A stretch of 22,271 nucleotides of DNA from Fonticula alba. Lineage: Eukaryota > Opisthokonta > Rotosphaerida > Fonticulaceae. The notes beneath the pieces are model-generated. The model was not told the origin of the DNA. It ran no database searches and was given only the letters and a program-made list of their open reading frames with translations. The stretch covers positions 1,468,993 through 1,491,263 of the forward strand of contig NW_009242978.1 of NCBI RefSeq assembly GCF_000388065.1, in the 5' to 3' direction. The stretch's first letter is position 1, and each line of letters starts with the position of its first letter. A program made the position numbers and the translations under genes. This document shows positions 1 through 10,859 of this stretch, one piece after another.

Positions 1-8
1 TCCCCTCG

Positions 9-110
9 TTGTTGCTGTCGCTCTCTCCCTTCCCGCCCTCCCCCCCCCCACTCCTCCCCTCCTGCTCTCTCTCTCTCCCCTCTTTTCGCAACCCTCGGTT
101 GGATAGCTTG
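9..110 (+). promoter_or_regulatory. Pyrimidine-rich leader before the first gene
   Basis: Almost uninterrupted C/T sequence ends about 27 bases before the ATG at 137. Similar C/T-rich stretches precede the starts of the transporter (6008-6140) and UBX (17680-17770) genes. It may be promoter, 5' UTR or the 3' end of a leader intron; the sequence alone does not decide. No TATA box is seen. Confidence 0.4.
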
Positions 111-136
111 CTCTTGCTTCGCCCTCATTCTCTGCC

Positions 137-3100
137 ATGCAGACGGCCCTCCGGCCGGCGGTATTCGAAGTCCTGGACTCGGGCCCCCGAGACATGACTG
201 GTGCCATCGAGGATGCCCAGCAGCTGCTAGCTTCCGGTGCGTCTTCCCTCCCGGCGGACGCCCCGCGCGCCGGTCCTTTGTCCACCTCGCTCCAGCCCAA
301 CTCACCCACCTGTTTTCCCTCCACCGCTCGGGGTACTTTGACCCTGGGCTACATCGTCTCCTTCGCCCACCCGCCTCCCGCCCCCCCCCCCCGCCATCAT
401 CGCACTCGCCAAGCTCCCGTCTCCCCCTTCCTGTCGGAGGAGTTCGATGCCATCCGCCATGCAGCGCAACTGATCACCAGTGGCGTTGCCAGTGGAACGA
501 CCGCGGATGGCGATCCGTCGGGCTTGGCAGCCGTGGCAGGCGACATCCGCACCGCCATTGAAAGGCTCTTGGCCTCTGGTTTGCCACTTCTCCTGCACCG
601 GATCAATCTCGTGTCTCCCCTGCGTGGTGCGCTTCCCGGTGCCTTGCACCATCCAATCCGCCTGCTTGGATGCGCGGAGTCCTCCCGAGAAACAAACAAA
701 CAAACAAGCCAACCAACTAATGCCACCCTGTCCCCTCCCCCCCCCCCCCCGGCAGAGCATCTGCCGGAGATTCACCGCAGTGTGCATGGCCTCCTGCGAA
801 GCATCGGTGATGGCAGTGCCGATCCCGGGGCCCAGGGCGCGTCGCTGCTCGGCCTGGGGCCCTTTTGGGCGGATGCCCGAGCCGCGGCAGGCGATCTGAC
901 CCTGCTGGCCAGTGCGACCGACATCGCCGGACACCTTGCCCATGGGAGCAGGCTTTTCGCCGGATTGCAGGATGCCTGCCTGGCACTGCACCGGTCGTTG
1001 GCCGGGAGCACCCACCCAGACGCCGAAGGCCTGCCGGATCTGGCACCGGAATTCCTGCTCTGCTGCCAGCTGTATGCCGACTGCGGTGTGTTCGTGTGCC
1101 GGCCTTTCTTCCCGTCCCCCCCCCCCCCCCCCCCCCCTCCCCTCCTTTTTTCTGTTGCCTCACCGCCAAAGGGGGTGGATTCCCTCCTGCCGCTGACTGA
1201 CCGTCCAATGGCAGTGACACTCTTCCGATCGCCGGTTGTTCAGGACATCGTCTCTGCCCAGGCGGACCTGCGCAGCCTCCAAACACACTACCAGCCCTTC
1301 CTGTCTGCCATTGGCGATGGCCTTGCCAATCGCCTGATTGGGCAGGTGTGTACCTCCCATGCAGATGCTCAGGACCTGCTGGTGCGTTTTCCACCCCGCC
1401 TGCCTCGCATGGCTTCTTCCATTGTCCCTCCGGCCTCTTCCTGTCCCTTTCATTTGGCCGAGGTTGATGATACTGTCCCCTCCAGCTGGCTGGCACGCTG
1501 ACTCCCCCCCCCCCCTTGCCCTGTGTATCTTTGCCATTGGTATGCAGCTGCCCCGGCTCAAGTGCTTGGCTTTCGTCTTCTGCGGCCTCTCGCAATTGGG
1601 CTCTCTCTTCCACTCGCTTCTGGCCGCCCTGGCCCAGCCGCTGGCATACTTCATGAAGACCGTTCACCACCTGACCCTTCAGGTGGGCGCGACTGCCGGG
1701 CTCGCGGCCTCCCCGGGCCACCAGTACTCGGCTTTGGTCGGCGTATGGGATACCCTCGCTGATTCCTTCCACCGGTACGTCCCCCCCCCCCCTCCTGCCC
1801 CCTGCCCCTTCTCTCTCTCTCCGCCTTTGGCAGGTGGCCTCCCTTTGGCGTGGTCTCACCTGTGTCTCCTTGCCTCACCCGCTTCCCGCGGGCTATCCAC
1901 GACCATGGACCGGACTTTCGGCATGGCGATCGGCCAAAAGGATTTGCGTGATCGAACATCTTTTGGACTTGCTCCCTGATGATCTTCTCCCGCCCGAGAC
2001 CCTGGGCTTTTCCGGCCTCCTCCGGCACGCGGTCGCCTGTTGTGTGGTCTTCCTGTCGGCGCCAGCCTGGTCGGTGCCGGCTGATCAGCTGTACCTGCTC
2101 AACTCCCGGGCCATTGCCAGCATTGAGCGCAGCCTGGCGGCCAATTTGTCGGCCCCCCTGCCGGACGTCGTCGGCAACTTGCCCGCATCGTTCCTGTTTG
2201 CCGGGACCTCTTCGTATCCCCTGTCTGCGGTCTTTTGGGCCATCTGCCACTTTGAGATGAATCGAACGGGCTCAGGTACGCATGCACCTGTCCATTTGGC
2301 CTGCGCTGGTCCCCGCCCATCCCGAGATGGGCTGGGTGTCCCGTTTTCCCGCTATCGTCTCCTCGTGTCCCTCCCTTCCTTCTTCTGCTCCCCCCCCCCT
2401 TCACACACACACACGCGCGCACGCAAATGATCAACATTGACACGTGCCTCTTCAGGGCTGTCGCGCTCGATTGAGGAGTTGCCTGCCGCCACCGCCACCT
2501 CCGGCATCGGGGTGTCGAGCTTCAGCTCGCGGAACCCCTCGGAGGCGCGATTGCTCGGCTTCTGCCAAGATTGGATTGTCTCTTCGCGGCGTTTTCTCTC
2601 GCGTCTGGAGGACTTCTCCGCCCCGATGGCCAGCGCCTCCTGTCCGCCGGAACTCCTGTGCGTCATCCGCCCTCCCCCCCTTTCGACACATGCTGCACAC
2701 GCGAGGGGCTCTTTTTCCTGTGCTCCATGTCCGGCATGCTGACTCCCCTCTTGCCTCGAATGGCAGGTCTTGCATTCGCCACATCATCCAGGACTCGGCC
2801 ACGGCGCCGGTGGTCCGGGCGGTGATCGGCCACCTGGCTCGGAAGTCCTTCACCCTGGCGGCCGAATGCACTGCCTCTCTAGATGCGCTGGAGGAGCGAG
2901 CCGCCGCCCTGTCCAGTGCCCCCGTGTCACCGGCAACCCCCGATGTGCGGGATTTGTCCAGCCTCCTGCCGACCGACGCGCTGCTGAGCGACCTGGTCAG
3001 CCAGCTTATCGCGTGCGTGGGTCTCCCCGGCTTCCTGCTCCGCTCCGCTCCGCTCCTCCTCCCCCACTGACCGACTCCCCCTCCCCGACCGACCAACTTC

Positions 3101-5322
3101 GTCAATGGCTCGCATGGGCTGCGCTGTGGCGACCTCTTCTTGGGGTTCTATTGCAGCGAGCTTCGCGGAGCCCTCGGGGTGGATATCGGCCACAGCTCGG
3201 AGGTGCTCCGAGCCTCGGGCCCCCTGGCGGCGCCGGTGCTCCCCTGCACCAGTCTCGGCAGCTTGTCCCTCTTCGAGGGCGTGGCCAGCGCCAGCTCGCG
3301 GTGTTGCCAGCTGATCGCCGCACGCCTCGAGTCAACCGTACGTCCAATGGTGGATGCCTGGCCGACCCCGATGTCCATCCTTCCACTTTCTCCCTCTGAA
3401 GGTGCCTCTCTTGGCCCCCCCCCCCCCCCCCCCCCACCCCCGCCCATCAGACACTAATGACATGGTCCGATCCCTTGGCCCAGGCCTCCTTGCTGCCAGC
3501 CGTTCGACTTCCCACGGCCCCAACTAGCGCCTCGCTGCCGCCCCTGCTGCAGCTTCGCATCAAAATGGCGGCCACCGCTTTCTCCTTGAGATCACTGCTG
3601 CTGGCACGCCTGGAAATGGTGCTCCCCGGGGAGTGGGAGTCAGCGCATGGGGCCGAGTTGGCGCACTTCCGCCAGACACTTGAGCACACTTTCCAAGACC
3701 CGCTGGCCTTGCTGGATTCGTTGATTTTCAACACCCTCCTGGGGCCCCTGCTCCTGGAGGACGCCACCCGGGCCCTGCTCATCGATGGGTGTCTTCACTC
3801 GCTGGCACTGTCTTTCCATCCCGGGTGCGCATCGGTGGACGTGCTGGCCCCCTCCTGCCCGCCAAGATGGCTGACTCTTCTGATCTCTCCCCTGGCCCTC
3901 GGGCCTCCCTCTTGCTCCATCCCTCCTGGCAGCCACTCAAGTCACATTCCTTCATCCTTCTCCGGGGTATCTCGACACATTGACGCCCTGTCGCGGCGGG
4001 TGGTTTTCCTTCGGCAAACCGTCCTTGCGCAATTGCCCGGCATTGGCGGGACTCCCTCTTCCTCATCTTCGGGGCTGGCCACAGCGGCGACCGCCAGAGC
4101 CGGTGACACGGAGGACTTTGAAATCTTCTTCCGATGGTTCGACCAGACCCCCCCCCCCCCGGCTCCCCCGTACTCTTCCGCGCTCACTCGCCCACTCGCC
4201 CGCTTGCTAACCGCCTTTTTGCCACCCAGGACAAGCATGATGGTGGACTGCCTGGCCGATGCATTTGTCTGGCGGCTGGTCCTGGCGGTTGGTGACTTCC
4301 TCGGGCTCACGTGTACCGGGGCGGCGGGGTCCAATCCCCAGCAAGCCGGGGCTCATGCCGCGCGCGGCGGCGAGTATGGCCTTCCGGAGTCCGTGCGCGT
4401 GCGCCTGGCCGATGACACCGCACGCGTGGAGGCCCTTTGTGTGGATCTATTGTGCCTGCCGCCGGCGGTGACGGCCGGCACGGCGGGCAACGGCGGCCCC
4501 ACGGCGAGCGTCGACACGCGCCTCTCCCCGGCCGGTCTGGATGGGCGCCTTCACAGTGTCCGTGGCATCCGCGTGCTCCGTGCCATGCAGTGCGTGCCTT
4601 TCTTTCCTCGGGCTTGCCGCTCCACCTCTGTCGGGCCGGGGTTCTCTGTGATCCCCTCACCTTCGGCTGACCCCTCTCCTGGTGCTCCTCCTGGCCCGCG
4701 GACCGAAGGTCCCTTCTCTTCCATACGCCGGAGTCTTTGCACCAGCTGATCTCGCTGCCGGTGCCGGGGTCCACAAACGGCGGTGATACCACGGAGCCGG
4801 CCGCCTCGCCGCTGGCCTACTCGTCGGCAGCCACGATCCCGATGTTCTCCCTGGATCCCTTTTTACTGGCACACTTCATCCTGGCCCTGTGCCAAGCCAA
4901 GTCGGCCCCCTTCCTGGTGATGCCGCACACCCGGTGCGTGGCTGGCGTTGGGCCCGATCTCCTCTCCGCGTCACGCCGGCCAGGCTGGCCCGTGCGCTGA
5001 CACCCTCTTGCCCCTCACAACACCCTCCAGGCTGGGCATGACGACCGACGAGTATTCCGATCGGATTTTGGCCGAGCGCGCGCTGGCGGCCGGGGGTGAC
5101 TCGCCGCCGGCCGTGGATCCGGTGGTCCCCGGCGGCCGGCCGGCATCCAGCATGCAAGCCCTGGCGGCGGCCACCATCTCCGACATCGTGCGCACGGGGG
5201 CCGACGAGCTGGCCCGGCAGGCAGCCGGGCCGGCCGATGTCCCCCACTTCCTCCAGTCGATTCTCACGCGCGTTGCCGATGTCATCTCCGTCATCCCCGT
5301 CGGGCAGGTGGCTCCGCTGTGA
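137..5322 (+). CDS. Large helical protein of unknown function, 14 exons, ~1,135 aa
   Basis: I do not recognise this protein. Exons whose phases all agree: 137-236, 414-578, 756-1085, 1215-1381, 1548-1774, 1941-2275, 2456-2657, 2767-3012, 3157-3337, 3451-3824, 3933-4136, 4230-4589, 4709-4933, 5031-5322 (TGA). The start is the first ATG after the pyrimidine leader. The product is Leu/Ala-rich and lysine-poor, looks largely alpha-helical, and shows no clear signal peptide or membrane span. Low-complexity Ser/Thr/Gly linkers lie around 4050-4110 and 4460-4520. The last two exons (for example the block around 5160-5310, with regularly spaced hydrophobic residues) resemble the helical C-terminal regions of multisubunit tethering proteins such as COG subunits. 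That is only an impression and no diagnostic motif was found. The exon at 4230 and the acceptors at 1940 and 4708 are the least certain. The 93-base intron 4137-4229 is open in frame and could be retained. Confidence 0.7.
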
Positions 5323-5360
5323 AGGGCCCCCGCCCGGCCCTCGGCGTCGGCGGGGGCAGG

Positions 5361-5385
5361 GCGTGGCGTGGCGTGGCGTGGCGTG
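5361..5385. repeat. (GCGTG)5 minisatellite
   Basis: Five perfect tandem copies of GCGTG in the 3' flank of the first gene, followed by G runs. Confidence 0.9.
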
Positions 5386-5472
5386 GCGGCAGGGGGGGGG
5401 GCGGGGGGGGGGGGCCCGGACGCGGCGGAGCCGGCCGGGCTCTTCGTGCTGCTGTTGGAGTTCCACATGCAG

Positions 5473-5478
5473 AATAAA
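5473..5478 (+). terminator. Polyadenylation signal AATAAA
   Basis: A canonical AATAAA lies 151 bases after the TGA at 5320-5322. The UBX gene has the same spacing, which supports the predicted 3' end of the first gene. Confidence 0.6.
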
Positions 5479-6007
5479 CCCAAGTGATGGAGGCAGGTGC
5501 CTCGATTAAATGCCACTGGATCGCTCGATCACATGTCGGTGTGGGCGCTCCGCGATGGATTATTCCGCCGCCAGCAACAGAGGGAAGCACTGCCTTGGCG
5601 CGCGAACGCGCGCGCGCGCGCGCGCATGCCCAGCTTGGATTGCCCGGCGCTGTGCCGAACACCTGCCCGTCCCAGGGCCGTCCGCATTAGCAATGCGCGT
5701 GGGGGGGCGTGTGTGTAAACGTGCGTGTTTTCTTTTTCATCCGCCTGCATGTGAGCGAGAGGGAGGGAGGGAGAGAGAGAGAGGGGGGGGGGGGGGGAGA
5801 ATCGGCGCGTGTGCATGGGTGCCTGCTTTGGGCAATGATCCCCACGCCCCAGATCGCCCGTTGGCCGTGGTTCGTATGTCGACGGCCGATTTCGTGGCGC
5901 CTCGAAATGCAGGAGAAAGTGACGACCGCGCCAAGAAGGTCGCCTCTCCTTCTCCTTTTGGGCAGGCCCACTTGTGGATGTGCTGTTCCTCGCCATGAGA
6001 CAGGAAA

Positions 6008-6140
6008 GCTCCCTTCCCCTCCCCCGCCGTCCCTCTTTCGCTCTCTTCCTCCGGTCTTTCGTGGCTCTCTCCCTCCCCCCCTCCCCCCCTCCCCCCACTC
6101 CTCCCCCACCCATCCGCCTTCTTCGTCCCTTCGTCGCCCG
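6008..6140 (+). promoter_or_regulatory. Pyrimidine-rich leader of the transporter gene
   Basis: A dense C/T stretch (CCCTCCCCC-type blocks) ends about 10 bases before the chosen ATG at 6149. It resembles the leader of the first gene. Promoter, 5' UTR or leader-intron roles are all possible. Confidence 0.35.
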
Positions 6141-6148
6141 GCTTGCGG

Positions 6149-6644
6149 ATGGTGAGCCCGGCATTCTGGCGCTACTCGGGCATGGCCCTGGGCGTGCTGG
6201 CGGCCCTGTCGGCCGGCACGTCCTACGTCTTCCCGGCCTACTATACGGATATCCAGCAGAGTCTCGGCTATTCGGACACGGAGATGGCGGTCATTTCGGG
6301 TGTCGGCAACAATGGGCTCTACCTGGCCGGCGTGCCGCTCGGGATGCTGATCGCCTCCTTCGGGCCAAAGGTGCGGCCTGGCCGATGTCCCCGTGCTCGT
6401 GAGGTCTGCCCCCCTTCCCCTCGGTGGGGCCGTTCCATTTTTCTGACCTCCTGCCGTTCGTTTTTGGTGACCCCCGCCAGCCGGCGGCCCTACTTGCTGC
6501 CGGCTTTGTCGGCATGGGGTATTTGATGATGTCTCACTCCATGGAGGGCACCTTCGGGAGCGTGTCCTTCCTGCTTTTCACCTTCTTCTTTGCGATTGTC
6601 GGTGTGGGTTCGGCATCGGTGCGTGATTCTGTCAGGGCCAAGAG

Positions 6645-6680
<36 letters not shown>

Positions 6681-8849
6681 AGCCAGGGGGGGGGAAGAAA
6701 GAAAGAGACAGAAGAGCAAGAAGAAGAGCAACAAGAAGAAAAGGAGGAGCGCACCTTGATCGAGACATTCCGACGCTCGCGGATGACACGGCCCAGCTCG
6801 ATGATGCGCTGCATGGAGCCCATGGCGCGCTCCATCTCCGGATCGAAGTAGGCCGGGTTCGGCACGGGGAAGGAGGGAGAGGCCTGGATGTTTCTGCCCA
6901 GTCCCCGGAGAGCGGCGGGTGCGTTACTTCGGCGATGACCCCCCCCCCCCCCCCCCCCCCCCTCGGCCCTCCTATGGGCTCCCTGCCTCCCCTTGCTCCC
7001 GTTGCTTGGCCCCAAAGACGCGCGCCGATTGACATCTCGCCATAGCTGAATCTCGCTACACTGACGACCAACACCCGGAACCTGCCGGCCCATCATACGG
7101 GGCTCGTGACCGGGGCCACTGCCGCTCTCTTTGGGCTGAGTTCCCTGGTGTTCACGCAGATCCTCACGCATCTGTTTGCCCAGCCGGTGCTGACGCCCCC
7201 GCCCGGCTGGCTGCCGGCTCTGGGAGATTCAGGCGGAACACCGGGGTTCCTGCAGTTTTGCGCCTTCTGGGTCCTGGGCATCGGCGTCGCCGGGGGGATT
7301 CTCTTTAAGTTTGTCGGGCCACCAGGCTCGTCGAATCCCCTGGCCGGAGGCATTTCCCCGTCGCCCGGGCTGGCAGCCGGAACTGGTGGCAGCCTCTTGC
7401 TATTGGATGATGGCTCTTCCGGCGATTTGACGGACAATGAGGGCGATGGCGACGACGAGGCCAGCTTGACCGGCGGGGGCCGGGCCGAGTCGGCCCCGCT
7501 CCTGGTGTCCCATATGCTCAGCTCCCCGGAGCCCGAGCCCGACGTGCGTCCCTTCTCTTCCCCCGGTCCTCTTTCCGGGCGGCGTTCCAGGGTCCACCTC
7601 CTCTCCATGCTGTTGACCCTCCTTGCTTCGCCTGGTGCCCCCCCCCCCCGCCGGTTGCGCCTCCCTCCACTCCATCGAGAAGTACCTCTATTGTGAGTCT
7701 TCCCCGAGCACCACAGCCACCATCCGCAGCGAGGGACACGCCAGTGCCATGCTCAAGGAGAGCCGCGCGGCGCATTTCGACTCGTACTGCTGGACCGACC
7801 AGGGCGGCCTGCGGCTGGGTTCCCTGCTCCAGGTGCGTCACCGTCGTGGGGGACACTTTACCTCATCGCGGGCCTTTGCTGATGCGATTATGGCCGGCGT
7901 GCCTCCTACCCCAGACCGTGGACTTTTGGCTGCTCTTTGCCATCATGTGCGGGGCCGCGGGGGCCTCGCTCATGTACAGCACCTCGTACGCCCATAGCCG
8001 AAGGCCGGCATCTGCCCCCTCCCCTCCCCTTTTCCTCGGTTCCCTTGCTGACCGCCTCCCGGGCCGCTCCTTCCAGCATGGGCCGCATCATCAAGCTCCT
8101 TGTTCCGGATGATTCCCAGCGAAGTGGCGACTTGACCCATCTGAATGTGTCGCTGCACTCGGCCGCCTCGTGCCTCGGGCGATTGGGGTCCGGCATCCTG
8201 CAAGATGTCCTGAGGACGCGGCATGGGGTTCCCCGGCGGCGAACGCTGCTCCTGGGCCCGGGGCTGGTGCTCATCGAGCAGGCAACCATGCTGCTGCTGG
8301 TTCCGCGCATGGGGCCCGACTGGCTGGCCCTGTCGACGGTGGTTGGTGGCCTGGGATTTGGGTGTCTCTTCGCCGCCGTGCCGGCGGCCTGCTGCGAGCT
8401 CTTTGGCCAGCGGAGATACGCGGCCAATTGGAGCGCCGTTTGCATTGGCACGGCCATCGGCGCACAGGCTCTGTCGCTGGTGTTCGGGGCCGTGGTCGAC
8501 GCCGGGAACAACGCCGGGTGCTCGGGATTCAGCTGCTTCCGGGACGCGTACCTCGCGTCGGCGGTTTGCGTGCGTGGCTTCTGGCTGTTTTCCGTTGGAT
8601 GTGCTGCCTGCTTTTCCGTACACCTGCATGTCCTCTAACGCCCTGGACTGCCTCCGGTTCTCCTGTCCCATGCTTGTCCCTCCCTCGCCTGTGTCTGCCT
8701 GTGTCTGCCTGTGCACGTATGCGGGCTCCCCCTGAACCATACGCCAGTCGGCCTTGGCATTCGGCCTGGCTCTGTGGCTCTTCGCCCGACGTGCACACCC
8801 GGATCGCGCGCCGGCCTCCTGTACCACCGAGGAGCTGGGTCTCCTGTGA
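6149..8849 (+). CDS. MFS transporter, nodulin-like/Mch1 type, 558 aa
   Basis: Exons: 6149-6370, 6481-6618, 7046-7543, 7680-7832, 7915-7985, 8077-8569, 8748-8849 (TGA). Twelve hydrophobic helices can be placed: two in exon 1, two in exon 2, two in exon 3, one in exon 5, four in exon 6, and the last across exons 6-7. Family marks are the motif NTRNLPAHHTGLVTG (about residues 129-143) with FGLSSLVFTQI after it, the NWSAVCIGTAIGAQ stretch before helix 11, and the Cys pair in CSGFSCF. These match the Mch1/nodulin-like group of plasma- or organelle-membrane carriers; the substrate is unknown. A long acidic Gly/Ser-rich loop (about residues 205-330) separates the two six-helix halves, as is usual for MFS proteins. 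The last exon supplies the end of helix 12 and a short cytosolic tail; without it the frame would stop at 8638. Intron 2 (6619-7045) is 427 bases and carries a foreign exon. Confidence 0.85.
6645..6694. repeat. C36 run followed by G9: potential fold-back
   Basis: A run of 36 C (6645-6680) is separated by AGCCA from nine G (6686-6694). The two arms can pair as a hairpin with a five-base loop. This marks the left edge of the misplaced isoleucyl-tRNA synthetase fragment. A second C run (24 C, 6939-6962) marks its right edge. Confidence 0.9.
6686..6938 (-). pseudogene. IARS1: Stray exon of cytosolic isoleucyl-tRNA synthetase inside a transporter intron
   Basis: On the minus strand 6883-6755 is a 43-codon open exon preceded by a CAG acceptor and followed by a GTGCGC donor, the genome's own splice style. 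It reads ...PAYFDPEMERAMGSMQ, then RIIELGRVIRERRNVSIK. The IELGRVIR(E/D)R segment is diagnostic of eukaryotic isoleucyl-tRNA synthetase, in the anticodon-binding part that follows the catalytic domain. Downstream on that strand is a T/C-rich intron start with a C run. No other synthetase exon is present in the window, so it cannot make an enzyme here. It is either a genomic duplication of one exon with flanking intron, or an assembly join between C/G homopolymers. Confidence 0.8.
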
Positions 8850-8881
8850 AAGGGGGGCGCCAGGCGGGCGCATGCATTTTT

Positions 8882-8887
8882 TTTATT
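8882..8887 (-). terminator. Possible minus-strand polyadenylation signal
   Basis: TTTATT on the plus strand (AATAAA on the minus) lies 33 bases after the transporter TGA. It could end an unseen minus-strand transcript, or be chance next to a T run. No plus-strand AATAAA was found for the transporter. Confidence 0.25.
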
Positions 8888-9265
8888 GAGGGCGACCAAA
8901 ATAAGACATACTAGAGTTGACAACGCACCTGGGTGTCCGGGAGATCACGGGGCGAAGGTGGCCGAGCGTAACCCTATATCTCTCCTCGTGATTCGGTCAC
9001 ACCGGTGTGGGATTGCCACTGCCATGCCGAGGCAACTCCAGCCCTGCGGCCATGAGACCGTTATGACATGCCATTCTGGGGAGTTCTCCATTTGCGTGCG
9101 TGCTTTGTCCCAGCGTCCAGCCCTTGTCGCGGTTTCAGGCCAGGCAGACGTGGGTGCCTTCTCGCTCGCTTGCCCTCCTGGGCATTTTCCCCTCTGCCCC
9201 CGGTCCGTTCCGTGTTGGTCTCCCTCCGTGAGCACCAGCCCACCGGTGTGGACACCAGGGCGATT

Positions 9266-9269
<4 letters not shown>

Positions 9270-9296
<27 letters not shown>
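9270..9296. repeat. (GT)n microsatellite
   Basis: About 13 perfect GT units in non-coding DNA, continuing into GCGTGTGCGCG. Confidence 0.95.
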
Positions 9297-9301
<5 letters not shown>

Positions 9302-9988
9302 GCGCGACAGTGAAGGGGACAAACACACTAATAGCCTGGTAAATATTAGCCGAGTATTGGACAGCTCGATGGGCTGGCCTACTGCCAATGGGCAGAGCAC
9401 ACAGCTGCCATCGCCACCCCGAGAGCGCCGGCATCTCCCCGGCCCCAAGCCATTCCTCTCGAAACACATGACGCCCCGGCGAGGAGGCTTGGCCTCCGGG
9501 TCCGTTTGCCCGTTCTCCCGCTCCCTGAAGGGGGGAGGCCGGAAAAAGGCTCTTTGATGGCGGGTCATCCCGACCTGACCCCCACGGCCGCGCCCCGCCT
9601 TCGCGGCTGGCGCCCGGCGATCCGGGTCCCCCCTCGCCTTGGCCTCTTTCTTCCCTCGGACTTGCATGGGCGGCGGCTCCTCGGGGGGGGGGGGGCCGGG
9701 GAAGGTTGTCGGTGTCTGGGCTAGACCAATGCGCGGATTTTAATTGGTTCTCGTCCGTGTCTGACACAGGGGGAAATGCCAGACCACACGATGTGCCAAG
9801 GGGAGGGGGCGGGGTCTGCCCGCATGTGGGGCACCTTCGGGCACACGCAGCAAGGTTTGTGTGTGCGTACGAGCGGTCCCCAGGGGGTGGGAACAGGATG
9901 AATGATGCGCGTCACTCACGTTGCCGCAGCGGGCAATGAGCCACTGGGCTGGCTGTCCAGGGGGCACGGGTGTGGGCCTACGGGATGC

Positions 9989-10024
<36 letters not shown>
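9989..10024. repeat. (GCGT)9 microsatellite
   Basis: Nine perfect GCGT units. Each unit also contains the GTGCGT hexamer that this genome uses as a splice donor, so donor predictions here are unreliable. Confidence 0.95.
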
Positions 10025-10027
<3 letters not shown>

Positions 10028-10537
10028 GCGCGCCGGGGTGTTGGTGCGTAGACGGTGTCGGTGCAGGGGGTTATGCCCCCCCCCCGCCCCGACCAGATGG
10101 TTGGCGTCTATTCTGCCACTGGGGGGCGGGGGGGCTGCCCAGCGGGGGAGGAGCGACCCAGTGAGCGTACCGGCGGCGCAGCGGTGGATTCGGTGTCCGG
10201 TGTGGGAACTCCGCAGCCGCCTGGCACTCTGGCCGCCTGTCGCAGGGGGGGCACCTGTTGGGATCCCCAAAGCGGGCCGGCAGCCAATGTTGCTGGCGAT
10301 GGGTCGGAGCCTTGCCAGCCTCCGAGGCGTGCATCATCCTGCCCCCCGGAGGGGGCCTTGTTGTGTTCCGCCCCCCTCCCTTGCCTGTTCGGCTGGCTTG
10401 TCTCGGCTTCCATCTCTTCCTCTCGCCTGGGAGATGTCCCCGTGAGGGCGGCGGGCGTTTAATTCCGGCGCACTGTCACCAAGCACTTCCCCTCTTTCCC
10501 TCCCCCCCTCTCTCACATTCGTTTTCCTGGTGCTTCG

Positions 10538-10558
10538 CTCTCTCTCTCTCTCTCTCTC
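10538..10558. repeat. (CT)n microsatellite
   Basis: About ten CT units in gene-less DNA. Confidence 0.9.
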
Positions 10559-10741
10559 CCTCCCACTCTTGGGGACATATGCCCTTTCCCTTGGTCCTGT
10601 GTGCATGGTTCCTGTCTGTGAGCCTCGAAAATGGCTGGCCGCTCCTTTCTCTCCAGCCGCCCAGGGGGGGGGGGTGGATCGCGTGCTTGGACGGCCGGGG
10701 GGGGGGGAGGGACGATGGCTTTTTCGACCGGAGGAGGCGTG

Positions 10742-10859
10742 TCAGACGGGAAGGTGCGCCACACTTGCGGGGGTGCACTTCCACTTGGGCGGCCCGTGCT
10801 CCTTTGAATGGCGCATGTAGCCAGCCACCGTCTTTTCCAGGAACTCCTCGGCCCTTGGG
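10742..10859 (-). other. Coding-like minus-strand stretch, possible terminal exon
   Basis: On the minus strand, 10859-10742 reads AEEFLEKTVAGYMRHSKEHG and continues PPKWKCTPASVAHLPV to a TGA. Most codons end in G or C, like the genuine exons, and charged and hydrophobic residues are mixed. C runs on the same strand follow it, as in this genome's introns. I recognise no family. An upstream ATG at about 10968 gives a ~74-residue frame, but it passes through a poly-G run and looks poor. It may be the last exon of a small gene or another stray exon. Confidence 0.2.

Larger units (their letters stand above)
5323..6148. other. Intergenic region between the first gene and the transporter
   Basis: No convincing gene. 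It holds the 3' UTR of the upstream gene, five GCGTG units (5361-5385), a GC dinucleotide run (5607-5625), a GA/G run (about 5759-5800) and the pyrimidine-rich leader of the transporter. Open frames here are repeat-driven. Confidence 0.6.

Noticed and set aside
8570-8640. Transporter ending at the TAA at 8636-8638
   Set aside because: A GTGCGT donor at 8570 and an in-phase exon at 8748 complete helix 12 and a tail; the unspliced end would be Cys-rich and truncated.
8998-9009. 12-base palindrome CACACCGGTGTG
   Set aside because: Short palindromes are expected in DNA of this composition; a second partial copy at 9241 is not enough to claim a binding site.
8955-9020. tRNA-like A-box (GGTGGCCGAGCG)
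   Set aside because: No matching B-box (GGTTCRA) or acceptor-stem pairing follows at the right distance.
8945-9667. 240-codon minus-strand frame ending 58 bases before a minus-strand AATAAA
   Set aside because: Its codons include many A/T-ending ones (ATA, TTA, AGA, TCA) unlike the real genes, and it translates the GT microsatellite as a Thr-His repeat.
9989-10095. Spliced gene using GTGCGT inside the GCGT repeat and the acceptor at about 10095
   Set aside because: The repeat creates donor-like hexamers by chance and the flanking frames have no recognisable protein composition.
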